Positions 40,688-48,848 of a DNA stretch of 64,000 bases are shown one piece after another. Location of the stretch: NCBI RefSeq assembly GCF_002419965.1, contig NZ_DIHC01000041.1:60625-124624 (forward strand). Direction: 5' to 3'. The notes beneath the pieces are model-generated. The model did no database searches and was not told the DNA's origin. It saw only the letters and a list, made by a program, of their open reading frames with translations. How positions within the stretch are numbered: position 1 is the stretch's first letter; the number at the start of each line of letters is the position of its first letter. A program made the translations under genes and the position numbers. Origin of the DNA: Pseudomonas sp. UBA5706 (GTDB taxonomy: Bacteria; Pseudomonadota; Gammaproteobacteria; Pseudomonadales; Pseudomonadaceae).

Positions 40688-40778
40688 GGTCCGGCGCTAA
40701 TCGCGCATCCGCGGTCTTGAGCCTTCGGTCTCAGCGCCAAGGAACTACAAAAATTAGATTCAAGAGGAGCGATACACA

Positions 40779-42158
40779 ATGAAGAAGTCCACCCTGGCCT
40801 TGGCCGTATCGGTAGGCGTAATGGCCACACAGGCTAGTGCAGCTGGTTTTTTTGAAGACAGCAAGGCAACCGTCAGTTCCCGTACCCTGTATTTTGAAAA
40901 CGACAACCGTGAGCAATTCGGCACGGCCAAGGCTTCCGACCAGCGTCAAACGTCCACGGGCCTGCTGTTCAACTTCATCTCTGGCTATACCCCTGGCACC
41001 GTAGGCTTTGGTCTGGACGTACAGAGCATGGTCGGCATCAATCTGGGTGGTGGTATCACTCACCACGGCGTGGGCACTGCCAACACCGTGACGCCGGTTC
41101 AGACCGACGGCACACCGGTTGACGAGTGGGATCGTACCGGTGCGAACGTGAAAGCCAAGATTTCCAAGACCGAACTCAAGCTGGGTAACGCGCTGCAGCC
41201 TAACTTGCCGATTCTGGTGTCGAACGATGGCCGTTTGCTGCCACAGACCTTTGAAGGTGGCGTCATCACCTCCAAGGAACTGGAAGGTTGGACCTTCACT
41301 GCCGGTAAGCTGACTCAGGGTGCGAGCCGTGCGTCGAGCAACTACTCGGGTATGGCCGTTGCCGGTGGCACTCAAGACTCCAACAGCTTCACCTTTGCGG
41401 GCGCTGACTGGAAAGTCACCAAAGACCTGACCTTGCAGGCTTACCACTCGGAGCTGGAAGACTACTACAAGCAGACTTTCCTGGGCTTGGTACACGTCTT
41501 CCCGATCGCCGATGACCAGTCGTTCAAGACCGACCTGCGTTACTTCGACAGCCGTTCGGATGGCAAGAACGGTGAAACCGGCTACGTGTTCAACAACAAC
41601 GGCGGCTATGCAAAGCACGTTGGCGAAGTTGACAACAAAACCTGGTCTGCCATGTTCACGTACACCTTGGGCGGCCACTCCCTGTTGGTTGGTCACCAGG
41701 ATGTCGGCGACGACGGCGGCTTCGTCTGGATGAGCAACGGCAACATCACCAAGGACGGCACTTCCGCGACTCACAGTGAGGGCCAGGGCGGTTCGAGCTT
41801 CTATCTGTTCACTGACTCGATGATCAACCAGTTCGCACGCGCGGGTGAGACCACCAACTTCGGTCAGTACTCCTACGACTTCGCACGTCTGGGTGTTCCA
41901 GGCCTGAAAGCCGCATTCGCTTACCTCAAAGGTAACAATATCAAGTCCCAACGCGGCAACCTGGGCGACAGCTCGGAATGGGAACGCGACATGCGCATCG
42001 ACTACGTGTTCCAGGACGGTCCTCTTAAAGGCTTCGGCGCTACCGTACGTCGTGCTAACTACCGTGGCGACTTCTCCGGCACCAATGCTCAGAACAGCCA
42101 CATCGCTGACCAGGATCAGACTCGTCTGATCTTCAACTACACCTACGCTTTCAAATAA
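40779..42158 (+). CDS. OprD family outer-membrane porin
   Basis: 459 residues. AGAGGAGC ribosome-binding site. Signal peptide MKKSTLALAVSVGVMATQASA, then AGFFEDSKATVSSRTLYFENDNRE, the typical OprD start, repeated amphipathic strands and a C-terminal phenylalanine-type end (LIFNYTYAFK). OprD porins are substrate-specific 18-strand channels for small carboxylates, amino acids and related anions. Placed between tauABCD and lsfA-ssu, this one could admit sulfonates, which is inference from context. Followed by a strong terminator. A long antisense frame is an artefact. Confidence 0.93.
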   Translation: MKKSTLALAVSVGVMATQASAAGFFEDSKATVSSRTLYFENDNREQFGTAKASDQRQTSTGLLFNFISGYTPGTVGFGLDVQSMVGINLGGGITHHGVGTANTVTPVQTDGTPVDEWDRTGANVKAKISKTELKLGNALQPNLPILVSNDGRLLPQTFEGGVITSKELEGWTFTAGKLTQGASRASSNYSGMAVAGGTQDSNSFTFAGADWKVTKDLTLQAYHSELEDYYKQTFLGLVHVFPIADDQSFKTDLRYFDSRSDGKNGETGYVFNNNGGYAKHVGEVDNKTWSAMFTYTLGGHSLLVGHQDVGDDGGFVWMSNGNITKDGTSATHSEGQGGSSFYLFTDSMINQFARAGETTNFGQYSYDFARLGVPGLKAAFAYLKGNNIKSQRGNLGDSSEWERDMRIDYVFQDGPLKGFGATVRRANYRGDFSGTNAQNSHIADQDQTRLIFNYTYAFK

Positions 42159-42173
42159 GCGTCGGTTGGTTAA

Positions 42174-42201
42174 AAAGAGCCCCGCCTGGCGGGGCTTTTT
42201 T
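42174..42201 (+). terminator. terminator after OprD porin
   Basis: GCCCCGCC / GGCGGGGC hairpin (42179-42195) followed by TTTTTT, 20 bases past the stop. Classical rho-independent terminator. Confidence 0.9.
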
Positions 42202-42334
42202 ATGCTCTAAATAAAGGTTTTAACTGTCTTTTATAGCGATAAGTGCGAGCGCCATCGCTTTTCAGTCTTTCAGTTTTAATCTTTTTGCAGGCACAGTGTC
42301 CCAATAGCACACGCACGCTAAAGGAGCTGACTGT

Positions 42335-42973
42335 ATGAGCCTCAAACTCGGCGACATCGCCCCCGACTTCGAACAGGAATCCAGTGAAGGCCGCATCAGG
42401 TTTCATGAGTGGCTGGGCAACAAATGGGGTGTGCTGTTCTCCCATCCTGCCGACTTTACCCCTGTGTGCACCACTGAGCTTGGCTTCACCGCAAAGCTTA
42501 AGGACGAGTTCGACAAGCGCAATGTGAGAGCTATCGCCCTTTCCGTGGACTCGGCTGAATCACATGTCAAATGGATCGAGGACATCAACTCGACCCAGAA
42601 CACCACCGTCAACTTCCCTATCCTGGCGGATGCGGATCGCAAGGTCTCGGACCTGTACGACTTGATCCACCCCAATGCCAGCGAGACGCTGACCGTGCGC
42701 TCGCTGTTCGTGATCGACCCGAACAAAAAAGTGCGCCTGACCATTACCTATCCCGCCAGTACGGGTCGCAACTTTCACGAGATTCTGCGCGTCATCGATT
42801 CGTTGCAGTTAACCGACAGCCACAAGGTGGCGACGCCCGCGAACTGGAACGATGGCGACGATGTGGTGATCGTGCCTTCGATCAAGGACGAAGAAGAAAT
42901 CAAGCAACGCTTTCCGAAGGGCTATAAGGCCGTTACGCCTTATCTGCGCCTGACCCCGCAGCCTAACCGCTGA
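42335..42973 (+). CDS. lsfA: 1-Cys peroxiredoxin LsfA
   Basis: 212 residues. AhpC/TSA thioredoxin fold, Prx6-type: LGDIAPDFEQESSEG, FSHPADFTPVCTTELG with peroxidatic Cys45, and the long C-terminal ATPANWNDGDDVVIVPSIKDEEEIKQRFPKGYK of the Prx6 group. No resolving Cys motif. It detoxifies peroxides. lsfA is known in pseudomonads as a sulfate-starvation-induced gene in front of the ssu genes, as here. Followed by its own terminator. Confidence 0.95.
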   Translation: MSLKLGDIAPDFEQESSEGRIRFHEWLGNKWGVLFSHPADFTPVCTTELGFTAKLKDEFDKRNVRAIALSVDSAESHVKWIEDINSTQNTTVNFPILADADRKVSDLYDLIHPNASETLTVRSLFVIDPNKKVRLTITYPASTGRNFHEILRVIDSLQLTDSHKVATPANWNDGDDVVIVPSIKDEEEIKQRFPKGYKAVTPYLRLTPQPNR

Positions 42974-42998
42974 CCGTTCTGTTTCAACCATGACATTC

Positions 42999-43024
42999 GG
43001 GCCGATTTATCGGCCCTTTTTTTT
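42999..43024 (+). terminator. terminator after lsfA
   Basis: GGGCCGA (42999-43005) pairs with TCGGCCC (43010-43016), 4-base loop, followed by eight T. Typical terminator; it means lsfA and ssuA are not simply one transcript. Confidence 0.9.
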
Positions 43025-43161
43025 GTTTCAAAGTCGACCTTGTCAAGCTGTTCGCTACTCTCCGGCGTCTCCAGATTGCCGTGGCGAAACGTCCTGGGAG
43101 AACTGAAGCTGAGAGGTGCTGACACGTCCAGCCGAGGCGTTTTTCCAGTAGCTGATTTATA

Positions 43162-43190
43162 TATTCAATTTGGTGCTAACCAAATGAATA
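43162..43190. promoter_or_regulatory. imperfect inverted repeat upstream of ssuA
   Basis: TATTCAATTTGGT then GCTA then ACCAAATGAATA: two arms of 12-13 bases with one missing base. It lies in an AT-rich stretch 150 bases before ssuA. The rest of the 312-base gap 43025-43336 shows no gene. It could be the binding site of a sulfur-starvation regulator, or a promoter-associated cruciform. Confidence 0.4.
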
Positions 43191-43336
43191 AATATGATTT
43201 TAGTGAATAACAAACCCCTGTTAAGGTCTCTCCGTCCTGGCGAGATGGCCAGCTATGTATTCCTCATCACGCCTTACTGGTCCGCCATCGGACGAGCAGG
43301 TGCCACCTGTATTAGCTACAAGCAAAGGAGCGTGCC

Positions 43337-44302
43337 ATGCGCACTGTCATTTTGCGTCGAGGCCTGGTCGCTCTGTTTGCTGCGGCGGTGTCCCTGGGCG
43401 TTCTCAATCAAGCTCAGGCCGACACCCTGCGCATCGGTTACCAGAAGTACGGCACGCTGGTTCTGCTCAAGGCCAAGGGCTCGCTGGAAAAGAAGCTGGC
43501 CGACCAGGGCGTGCAGGTGCAGTGGACCGAGTTTCCAGGCGGGCCACAGCTGCTTGAAGGCCTGAATGTGGGCTCCATCGATTTCGGCGTCACCGGTGAA
43601 ACCCCGCCGGTATTCGCCCAGGCAGCAGGCGCCGATCTGCTCTACGTGGCCGCCGAGCCGCCTGCGCCGACCAGCGAAGCGCTGCTGGTGCCCAAGGATT
43701 CGCCGATCCAGTCGGTGAAAGATCTCAAGGGCAAGAAAGTCGTCCTGAACAAAGGCTCCAACGTTCATTACCTGCTGGTGCGGGCGCTTGAAGAGGCGGG
43801 CCTGAAATACAGCGATATTCAGACCGTGTTCCTGCCGCCAGCCGATGCCCGAGCTGCTTTCGAGCGTGGCAGCGTCGATGCCTGGGCCATCTGGGACCCC
43901 TATCAGGCGGCCGCTGAACAACAGCTGCAGGCGCGTACCTTGCGCGATGGCAAGGGCATCGTCGATAACAATCAGTTCTATCTGGCGACAAGGCCCTACG
44001 CACAACAGCATCCGAAGGTGATTCAGACCCTGGTCGAAGAAGTGCGTGCAGTAGGTGAGTGGTCCAAGGCCAACCCGGACGAAGTGACCAAACAGGTCGC
44101 GCCGCTGCTGGGTTTACCGCAAGACATCACCCGGATCTCGGTCAAGCGTCAGGGTTACGGTGCACAGTTCATCTCTGCTGAAACCATCGCCGCGCAGCAG
44201 AAAATTGCCGATACCTTCTATCAACTCAAGTTGATCCCTAAACCGCTCAGCATCGCCGATGTGATCTGGACGCCACCCGCTGCTGTCGCGAAAGCGCAGT
44301 AA
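43337..44302 (+). CDS. ssuA: aliphatic sulfonate-binding protein SsuA
   Basis: 321 residues. RBS AAAGGAG. Signal peptide MRTVILRRGLVALFAAAVSLGVLNQAQA. The mature part TLRIGYQKYGTLVLLKAKGSLEKKLADQGVQVQWTEFPGGPQLLEGLNVGSIDFGVTGETPPVFAQAAGADLLYVA is the SsuA family pattern. Periplasmic receptor for alkanesulfonates. In pseudomonads ssuA is normally preceded by ssuE and followed by ssuD; here ssuC follows after 27 bases. Confidence 0.95.
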   Translation: MRTVILRRGLVALFAAAVSLGVLNQAQADTLRIGYQKYGTLVLLKAKGSLEKKLADQGVQVQWTEFPGGPQLLEGLNVGSIDFGVTGETPPVFAQAAGADLLYVAAEPPAPTSEALLVPKDSPIQSVKDLKGKKVVLNKGSNVHYLLVRALEEAGLKYSDIQTVFLPPADARAAFERGSVDAWAIWDPYQAAAEQQLQARTLRDGKGIVDNNQFYLATRPYAQQHPKVIQTLVEEVRAVGEWSKANPDEVTKQVAPLLGLPQDITRISVKRQGYGAQFISAETIAAQQKIADTFYQLKLIPKPLSIADVIWTPPAAVAKAQ

Positions 44303-44329
44303 GCCTGGGCACTAAGAGGAGACAACTCC

Positions 44330-45118
44330 ATGAGCGTGGAAAAAATCACTCACAGACTGGCGCCCTGGCTGCTACCGGTCTTGTTGTTGGCGATCTGGCA
44401 ACTGGCGGTGACCGCCGGTTGGCTCTCCACCCGAATCCTGCCTGCGCCCAGCGCGGTCATCGAAGCAGGCGTGACGCTGGTGCGCAGTGGCGAAATCTGG
44501 ACCCACCTGGCGATCAGCGGCTGGCGAGCAGGCATCGGTTTTGCCATCGGCGGCAGCATTGGCCTGGCGCTGGGCTTCATCACCGGTTTGTCGAAATGGG
44601 GCGAACGCCTGCTCGACAGCTCGGTACAAATGATCCGCAACGTGCCGCATCTGGCGCTGATCCCCCTGGTGATTCTGTGGTTCGGAATCGACGAGAGCGC
44701 AAAGATTTTCCTGGTAGCGCTAGGCACCCTTTTCCCGATCTACCTGAACACATACCACGGTATCCGCAACATCGATCCGGCCCTGGTGGAGATGTCGCGC
44801 AGCTATGGATTGTCGGGCTTTGCATTGTTCCGTCACGTGATCCTGCCGGGAGCAATGCCATCGATTCTGGTCGGCGTGCGCTTCGCCCTGGGCTTCATGT
44901 GGCTGACGCTGATCGTAGCGGAAACCATTTCGGCCAGCTCCGGCATTGGCTATCTGGCGATGAACGCCCGTGAATTCCTGCAGACCGACGTAGTGGTGCT
45001 GGCGATCGTGCTGTACGCGGTCCTCGGCAAATTGGCAGACCTGGCGGCGCGTGGTCTGGAGCGGGTCTGCCTGCGTTGGCACCCGGCGTATCAAGTGGCT
45101 AAAGGTGGCGCGCAATGA
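44330..45118 (+). CDS. ssuC: sulfonate ABC transporter permease SsuC
   Basis: 262 residues, six membrane helices. AAGAGGAGAC ribosome-binding site. Starts HRLAPWLLPVLLLAIWQLAVTAGWLSTRILPAPSAV; EAA loop SYGLSGFALFRHVILPGAMPSILVGVRFALG. Pairs with SsuB. Stop overlaps the ssuB start (ATGA). It directly follows ssuA, so ssuD is not between them. Confidence 0.95.
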   Translation: MSVEKITHRLAPWLLPVLLLAIWQLAVTAGWLSTRILPAPSAVIEAGVTLVRSGEIWTHLAISGWRAGIGFAIGGSIGLALGFITGLSKWGERLLDSSVQMIRNVPHLALIPLVILWFGIDESAKIFLVALGTLFPIYLNTYHGIRNIDPALVEMSRSYGLSGFALFRHVILPGAMPSILVGVRFALGFMWLTLIVAETISASSGIGYLAMNAREFLQTDVVVLAIVLYAVLGKLADLAARGLERVCLRWHPAYQVAKGGAQ

Positions 45119-45924
45119 GCAATCTCCAACAACCGGCAAACCTGTTGCGCGGGATTCCGCTCCAAGTCCGCAAGCTGAAGAAAACCTTCGGCTCGCGGGA
45201 AGTATTGAAAGATATCGACTTGCACATTCCGGCAGGACAATTTGTCGCCGTGGTCGGCCGCAGCGGCTGTGGCAAAAGTACCTTGTTGCGCCTGTTGGCG
45301 GGCCTGGACAAGCCGACCAGCGGGCAATTGCTGGCCGGGAATTCATCGCTGGCCGACGCCCGTGAAGACACCCGCCTGATGTTTCAGGAAGCGCGCCTGC
45401 TGCCCTGGAAACGCATCATCGACAACGTCGGCCTGGGCCTGAGCGGTGACTGGCGCGGCAAGGCGCTCGAAGCGCTGGAGGCCGTAGGTCTGGCCGAGCG
45501 CGCCCATGAGTGGCCGGCTGCATTATCGGGTGGACAGAAGCAGCGTGTGGCGCTGGCCCGGGCGTTGATTCACCAGCCACGCCTGTTGTTGCTCGATGAG
45601 CCACTGGGTGCCCTGGATGCCTTGACCCGTATCGAGATGCAGCAACTGATCGAAAACCTGTGGCAAAAGCACGGCTTCACAGTGCTGCTGGTGACGCACG
45701 ACGTCAGCGAGGCCGTGGCCATCGCCGACCGCGTGCTGCTGATCGAAGAAGGCCGCATCGGCCTTGATCTGCAGGTCGAATTGCCTCGGCCGCGTGCGCG
45801 CGGCTCGTACCGGCTGGCCGCACTGGAAACCGAAGTGCTCAACCGCGTGCTGTCGCTTCCCGGCAGCCCGCCCGAACCCGAACCGACTTCACCGCTGCCC
45901 ACGCAGTTGCGTTGGGCCAACTAA
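45115..45924 (+). CDS. ssuB: sulfonate ABC transporter ATPase SsuB
   Basis: 269 residues. Walker A GRSGCGKSTL, Q-loop MFQEARLLPWKRI, signature LSGGQKQRVALARAL, Walker B LLLLDEPLGALD, H-loop VTHDVSEAVAIA. The tail is Pro-rich (PGSPPEPEPTSPLP). Coupled to ssuC and followed by ssuF after 50 bases. Confidence 0.95.
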   Translation: MSNLQQPANLLRGIPLQVRKLKKTFGSREVLKDIDLHIPAGQFVAVVGRSGCGKSTLLRLLAGLDKPTSGQLLAGNSSLADAREDTRLMFQEARLLPWKRIIDNVGLGLSGDWRGKALEALEAVGLAERAHEWPAALSGGQKQRVALARALIHQPRLLLLDEPLGALDALTRIEMQQLIENLWQKHGFTVLLVTHDVSEAVAIADRVLLIEEGRIGLDLQVELPRPRARGSYRLAALETEVLNRVLSLPGSPPEPEPTSPLPTQLRWAN

Positions 45925-45974
45925 ATCCGGGAGCAATCTTGCCCCGGATCTGATCTCACAAAGGAAGCCATACC

Positions 45975-46190
45975 ATGACTATCAAAGCCATCAACGTACG
46001 TAACCAGTTCAAGGGCACCATCAAGGAAATCGTGACCGGCGACGTACTGTCCGAAATCGACGTACAGACCGCTTCGGGCATCGTAACGTCGGTCATCACC
46101 ACCCGTTCGGTAAAGGAACTGGAGCTGGTGGTCGGCAGTGAAGTGATCGCATTCGTGAAATCCACCGAGGTGTCGATCGCCAAGTTGTGA
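45975..46190 (+). CDS. ssuF: molybdopterin-binding-like (TOBE) protein SsuF
   Basis: 71 residues, a single TOBE/Mop domain: MTIKAINVRNQFKGTIKEI, then VLSEIDVQTASGIVTSVITTRSVKELELVVGSEVIAFVKSTEVSIAK. Mop-like proteins bind oxyanions such as molybdate as oligomers. In P. putida ssuF is the last ssu gene and is needed for growth on some sulfur sources. AAGGAAG ribosome-binding site. Here it ends the ssuACBF unit. Confidence 0.93.
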   Translation: MTIKAINVRNQFKGTIKEIVTGDVLSEIDVQTASGIVTSVITTRSVKELELVVGSEVIAFVKSTEVSIAKL

Positions 46191-46306
46191 TCAATGCGCT
46201 GTGAACGACCCCGGAGGGTGCGAGCCCTTCGGGGTTTCTTGCTGTGCGGAATTTGATGGCTACCGAAACGGGTAGGCGGCGAGTAATCGCATGGTCCGGC
46301 GGGGCG

Positions 46307-46945
46307 CTACCGGACCTCGACCCGCTTGGGCAAAAACGGTGGCAGATACAGCCCCAGATACGCGTTGAACACCCGCCTGCCTTCCTCGGCCATGCGCGGG
46401 GTGATGGTGTTGTGCAGTTGTACGGAGCGGGCATAGACGCGGTCGGCCAGCTCCAGGGCCAAGGCGAAGACTTCGACATCATCGGGCAGTGCAGGCAGCT
46501 GGTAGTGCTTGGCGAACAGCTCATGCATCAGGTTGCCCAGCTCGACGTCGTGCTGACGGTCCGCCTGGGTGACTTCGGTCAGGCCGTGCTGCGCGAGGAT
46601 CAGCTGGCGAGCGGCGGCATCCTCACTGTAGATGTTGAGCATGCGCGTCTCGACCAGTCGTGAAAGGTCGTGCCACTGGCCAAGGTGCTCGTGATCGATG
46701 GGCTGCTGAAGGCTTTCGCGAAAGGCTGCGTGGATATCGGCGGTCAACGCTTCGAGCAGCGCCGGGACGCTGGAGAAGAAGTGGTAGACGGAGGAGGGCG
46801 GAATCTCTGCGCGCTCGGCCACGCTGTAAATCGACAGACTTGCCACGCCATCCGACGCCAGTAGCGTACGGGCCGCATCGAGAATCGAATCGATCCGGGC
46901 CTGGCTGCGCGCGCGGGGTTTGCGGGGTGTGGCGGGGCGGGTCAT
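46307..46945 (-). CDS. TetR family transcriptional regulator
   Basis: 212 residues from ATG 46945 (MTRPATPRKPRARSQARIDSILDAA); the frame to 47050 is not sensible. N-terminal TetR DNA-binding domain: ILDAARTLLASDGVASLSIYSVAERAEIPPSSVYHFFSSVPALLEAL. The C-terminal ligand domain is unassigned. It lies between ssuF and spuI on the same strand as spuI but separated from it by 250 bases and a terminator. Its target is unknown; the polyamine genes are possible. Confidence 0.9.
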   Translation of the reverse strand: MTRPATPRKPRARSQARIDSILDAARTLLASDGVASLSIYSVAERAEIPPSSVYHFFSSVPALLEALTADIHAAFRESLQQPIDHEHLGQWHDLSRLVETRMLNIYSEDAAARQLILAQHGLTEVTQADRQHDVELGNLMHELFAKHYQLPALPDDVEVFALALELADRVYARSVQLHNTITPRMAEEGRRVFNAYLGLYLPPFLPKRVEVR

Positions 46946-47143
46946 CGAGGCGTCTCGGCGTTGAAGTCTGGCGCATTGTACGCGAGCGGGTAAACCGCGC
47001 GCATTCCTGGAGGCGCCTGATAAAGGGTGCCGAAAACGCTGTGGTCGCATGGTTTGCTGGTGGTTGCCGTTTCAAGGGCGCTGCCGCCGGCAAGCTGCCC
47101 TGTTGCCGATCCGGGCTTCAAATAGCGGCCGTCTAAAATAAAA

Positions 47144-47174
47144 AACGCCCCCAACCGCAGCGATTGGGAGCGTT
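47144..47174 (-). terminator. terminator after spuI
   Basis: AACGCCCCCAACCG / CGATTGGGAGCGTT stem (47144-47174) with a T-run on the minus side (complement of the A-run 47136-47145), 20 bases past the spuI stop. Confidence 0.8.
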
Positions 47175-47194
47175 CTTTTTATTTCACACACTTG

Positions 47195-48571
47195 TCAAAC
47201 GGTGTGCAGGTACCAGTTGTATTCGAGGTCGGAGATGGAGTGCTCGAACTCCTCCAGCTCGCTTTCCTTGCACGCCACGAAGATATCGATGTACTTCGGA
47301 TCGATGTACTTGGCCATGACTTCGCTGTCGTCCAGCTCGCGCAGGGCATCGCGCAAGTTGTTCGGCAGGCTCTGTTCATGCTGTTCGTAGGAGTTGCCCG
47401 AGACCGGCGCCCCCGGCTCGACCTTGTTGGTCAGGCCGTGGTGAATACCGGCCAGCACCGAGGCCATCAGCAGGTATGGGTTGGCATCGGCACCGGCCAC
47501 CCGGTGTTCGATCCGCACGTTATCGGCCGTGCCGGTTGGCACGCGAACCGCGACCGTGCGGTTATCCAGCCCCCAGGTGGGCGAGTTGGGCACGTAAAAC
47601 TGAGCACCGAACCGGCGATACGAGTTGACGTTCGGGCAAAGGAACGCCATCTGCGCCGGTAGGGTCTCGAGCACACCGCCGATCGCATGACGTAATGCGG
47701 CGTTCTGCTCGGGATCCTCGCTGGTGAAGATGTTTTTGCCATCGCGATCCAGGATCGAGATGTGTACATGCAGGCCATTGCCTGCCTGGCCCGGATAGGG
47801 CTTGGCCATGAAGGTGGTGTCCATTTCATGGTCGTAGGCGATGTTTTTGATCAGTCGCTTGAGCAGCACTGCGTAGTCGCAGGCTTTAAGGGCGTCGGCG
47901 GTGTGGTGCAGGTTCACCTCGAACTGCGCCGGAGCACTTTCCTTGACGATCGCGTCGGCAGGGATGCCTTGCTCTTTGGCACCTTCCAGAATGTCCTGGA
48001 GGCAGTCTACGTACTCGTCGAGGTCGTCGATCAGGTACACCTGAGTCGAGTGCGGGCGTTTGCCGGAAATCGGCGAGCGCGGCGGTTGTGGACGACCGTT
48101 CACGTTCTCCTGGTCGATCAGGTAGAACTCAAGCTCGAACGCCGCGCAGATGGTCAGGCCCATTTCATCGAATTTGGCCACGACCTGGCGCAGCACTTCA
48201 CGTGGGTCGGCGAAAAACGGCTCGCCTTCCAGTTCGTGCATGGTCATTAACAGTTGTGCGGTAGGACGCTTCTGCCAAGGCTCATTGCAGAGAGTGTCGG
48301 GGATCGGATAACAGATTCGGTCAGCATCGCCGATGTCCAGGCCCAGGCCGGTGCTTTCCACCGTCGAGCCATTGATATCCAGTGCGAAAAGAGAAGCTGG
48401 GAGGTTGATGCCTTTTTCGTAAACCTTATGGAGGCTGGTGCGTTCGATGCGCTTGCCGCGCACCACTCCATTCATATCTGCAATCAGAAGGTCAACGTAT
48501 AGAACCTCAGGATGTTCCTTAAGGAACGCGTTCGCTTCGTTGAGCTGAACGGCACGCGGGGGTACCGACAT
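47195..48571 (-). CDS. spuI: glutamylpolyamine synthetase (glutamine synthetase family) SpuI
   Basis: 458 residues. GlnA-type synthetase: N-terminal beta-grasp EVLYVDLLIADMNGVVRGKRI, ATP/metal motifs AAFELEFYLID, APAQFEVNLHH, KPYPGQAGNGLHVHIS, and glutamate site NSYRRFGAQFYVPNSPTWG, with HRVAGADANPYLLMA. These match the gamma-glutamylation enzymes for polyamines (PuuA-like) rather than nitrogen-assimilating GlnA. It stands divergent from spuABCDEFGH, the arrangement known in P. aeruginosa. Confidence 0.92.
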   Translation of the reverse strand: MSVPPRAVQLNEANAFLKEHPEVLYVDLLIADMNGVVRGKRIERTSLHKVYEKGINLPASLFALDINGSTVESTGLGLDIGDADRICYPIPDTLCNEPWQKRPTAQLLMTMHELEGEPFFADPREVLRQVVAKFDEMGLTICAAFELEFYLIDQENVNGRPQPPRSPISGKRPHSTQVYLIDDLDEYVDCLQDILEGAKEQGIPADAIVKESAPAQFEVNLHHTADALKACDYAVLLKRLIKNIAYDHEMDTTFMAKPYPGQAGNGLHVHISILDRDGKNIFTSEDPEQNAALRHAIGGVLETLPAQMAFLCPNVNSYRRFGAQFYVPNSPTWGLDNRTVAVRVPTGTADNVRIEHRVAGADANPYLLMASVLAGIHHGLTNKVEPGAPVSGNSYEQHEQSLPNNLRDALRELDDSEVMAKYIDPKYIDIFVACKESELEEFEHSISDLEYNWYLHTV

Positions 48572-48666
48572 GATGCAACACCTTTGTTGTTGAAAATATC
48601 AATCATCGAGCATTACGGGGTTCAGTCAATCCGAAAGCCCTGATGAAGTCAAGAGAGCCCCGGTTT

Positions 48667-48711
48667 GCCCTAAAACGGCGCCATTAAGCCAGTTTTGCCG
48701 CACTTTAGGGC
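48667..48711. promoter_or_regulatory. dyad GCCCTAAA ... TTTAGGGC in the spuI/spuA control region
   Basis: Two 8-base arms (48667-48674 and 48704-48711) face each other around 29 bases, in the 277-base divergent region between spuI and spuA. Located 96 bases upstream of spuI and 138 of spuA. Candidate site for a polyamine-responsive regulator. Confidence 0.4.
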
Positions 48712-48848
48712 GGTTTTTCGCTGTTGGAGACATCCGAAACAGCGATCTTGATCGGGGCGTATTTTATTTTTTACGGGGTTGTTGTGTAAAAAAATGAACA
48801 AGGCTAAGCTCGGTCGCAACCCATAACAGCAATAACACCGGGGGTCAC

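Larger units (their letters stand above)
40151..40778. other. divergent control region tauA / porin
   Basis: 628 bases with no gene. It holds several perfect dyads: GTTAAC at 40281-40286 and again at 40293-40298, TAGCGAGTCGCTA at 40354-40366, and TGACTCGCCGAGTCA at 40673-40687. The last is about 100 bases before the porin start and the second roughly 200 before tauA. These look like operators. I could not fit a sure CysB site, whose consensus is loose. Confidence 0.5.

Noticed and set aside
40731..42101. 456-codon minus-strand frame
   Set aside because: Antisense to the OprD porin; no recognisable protein features.
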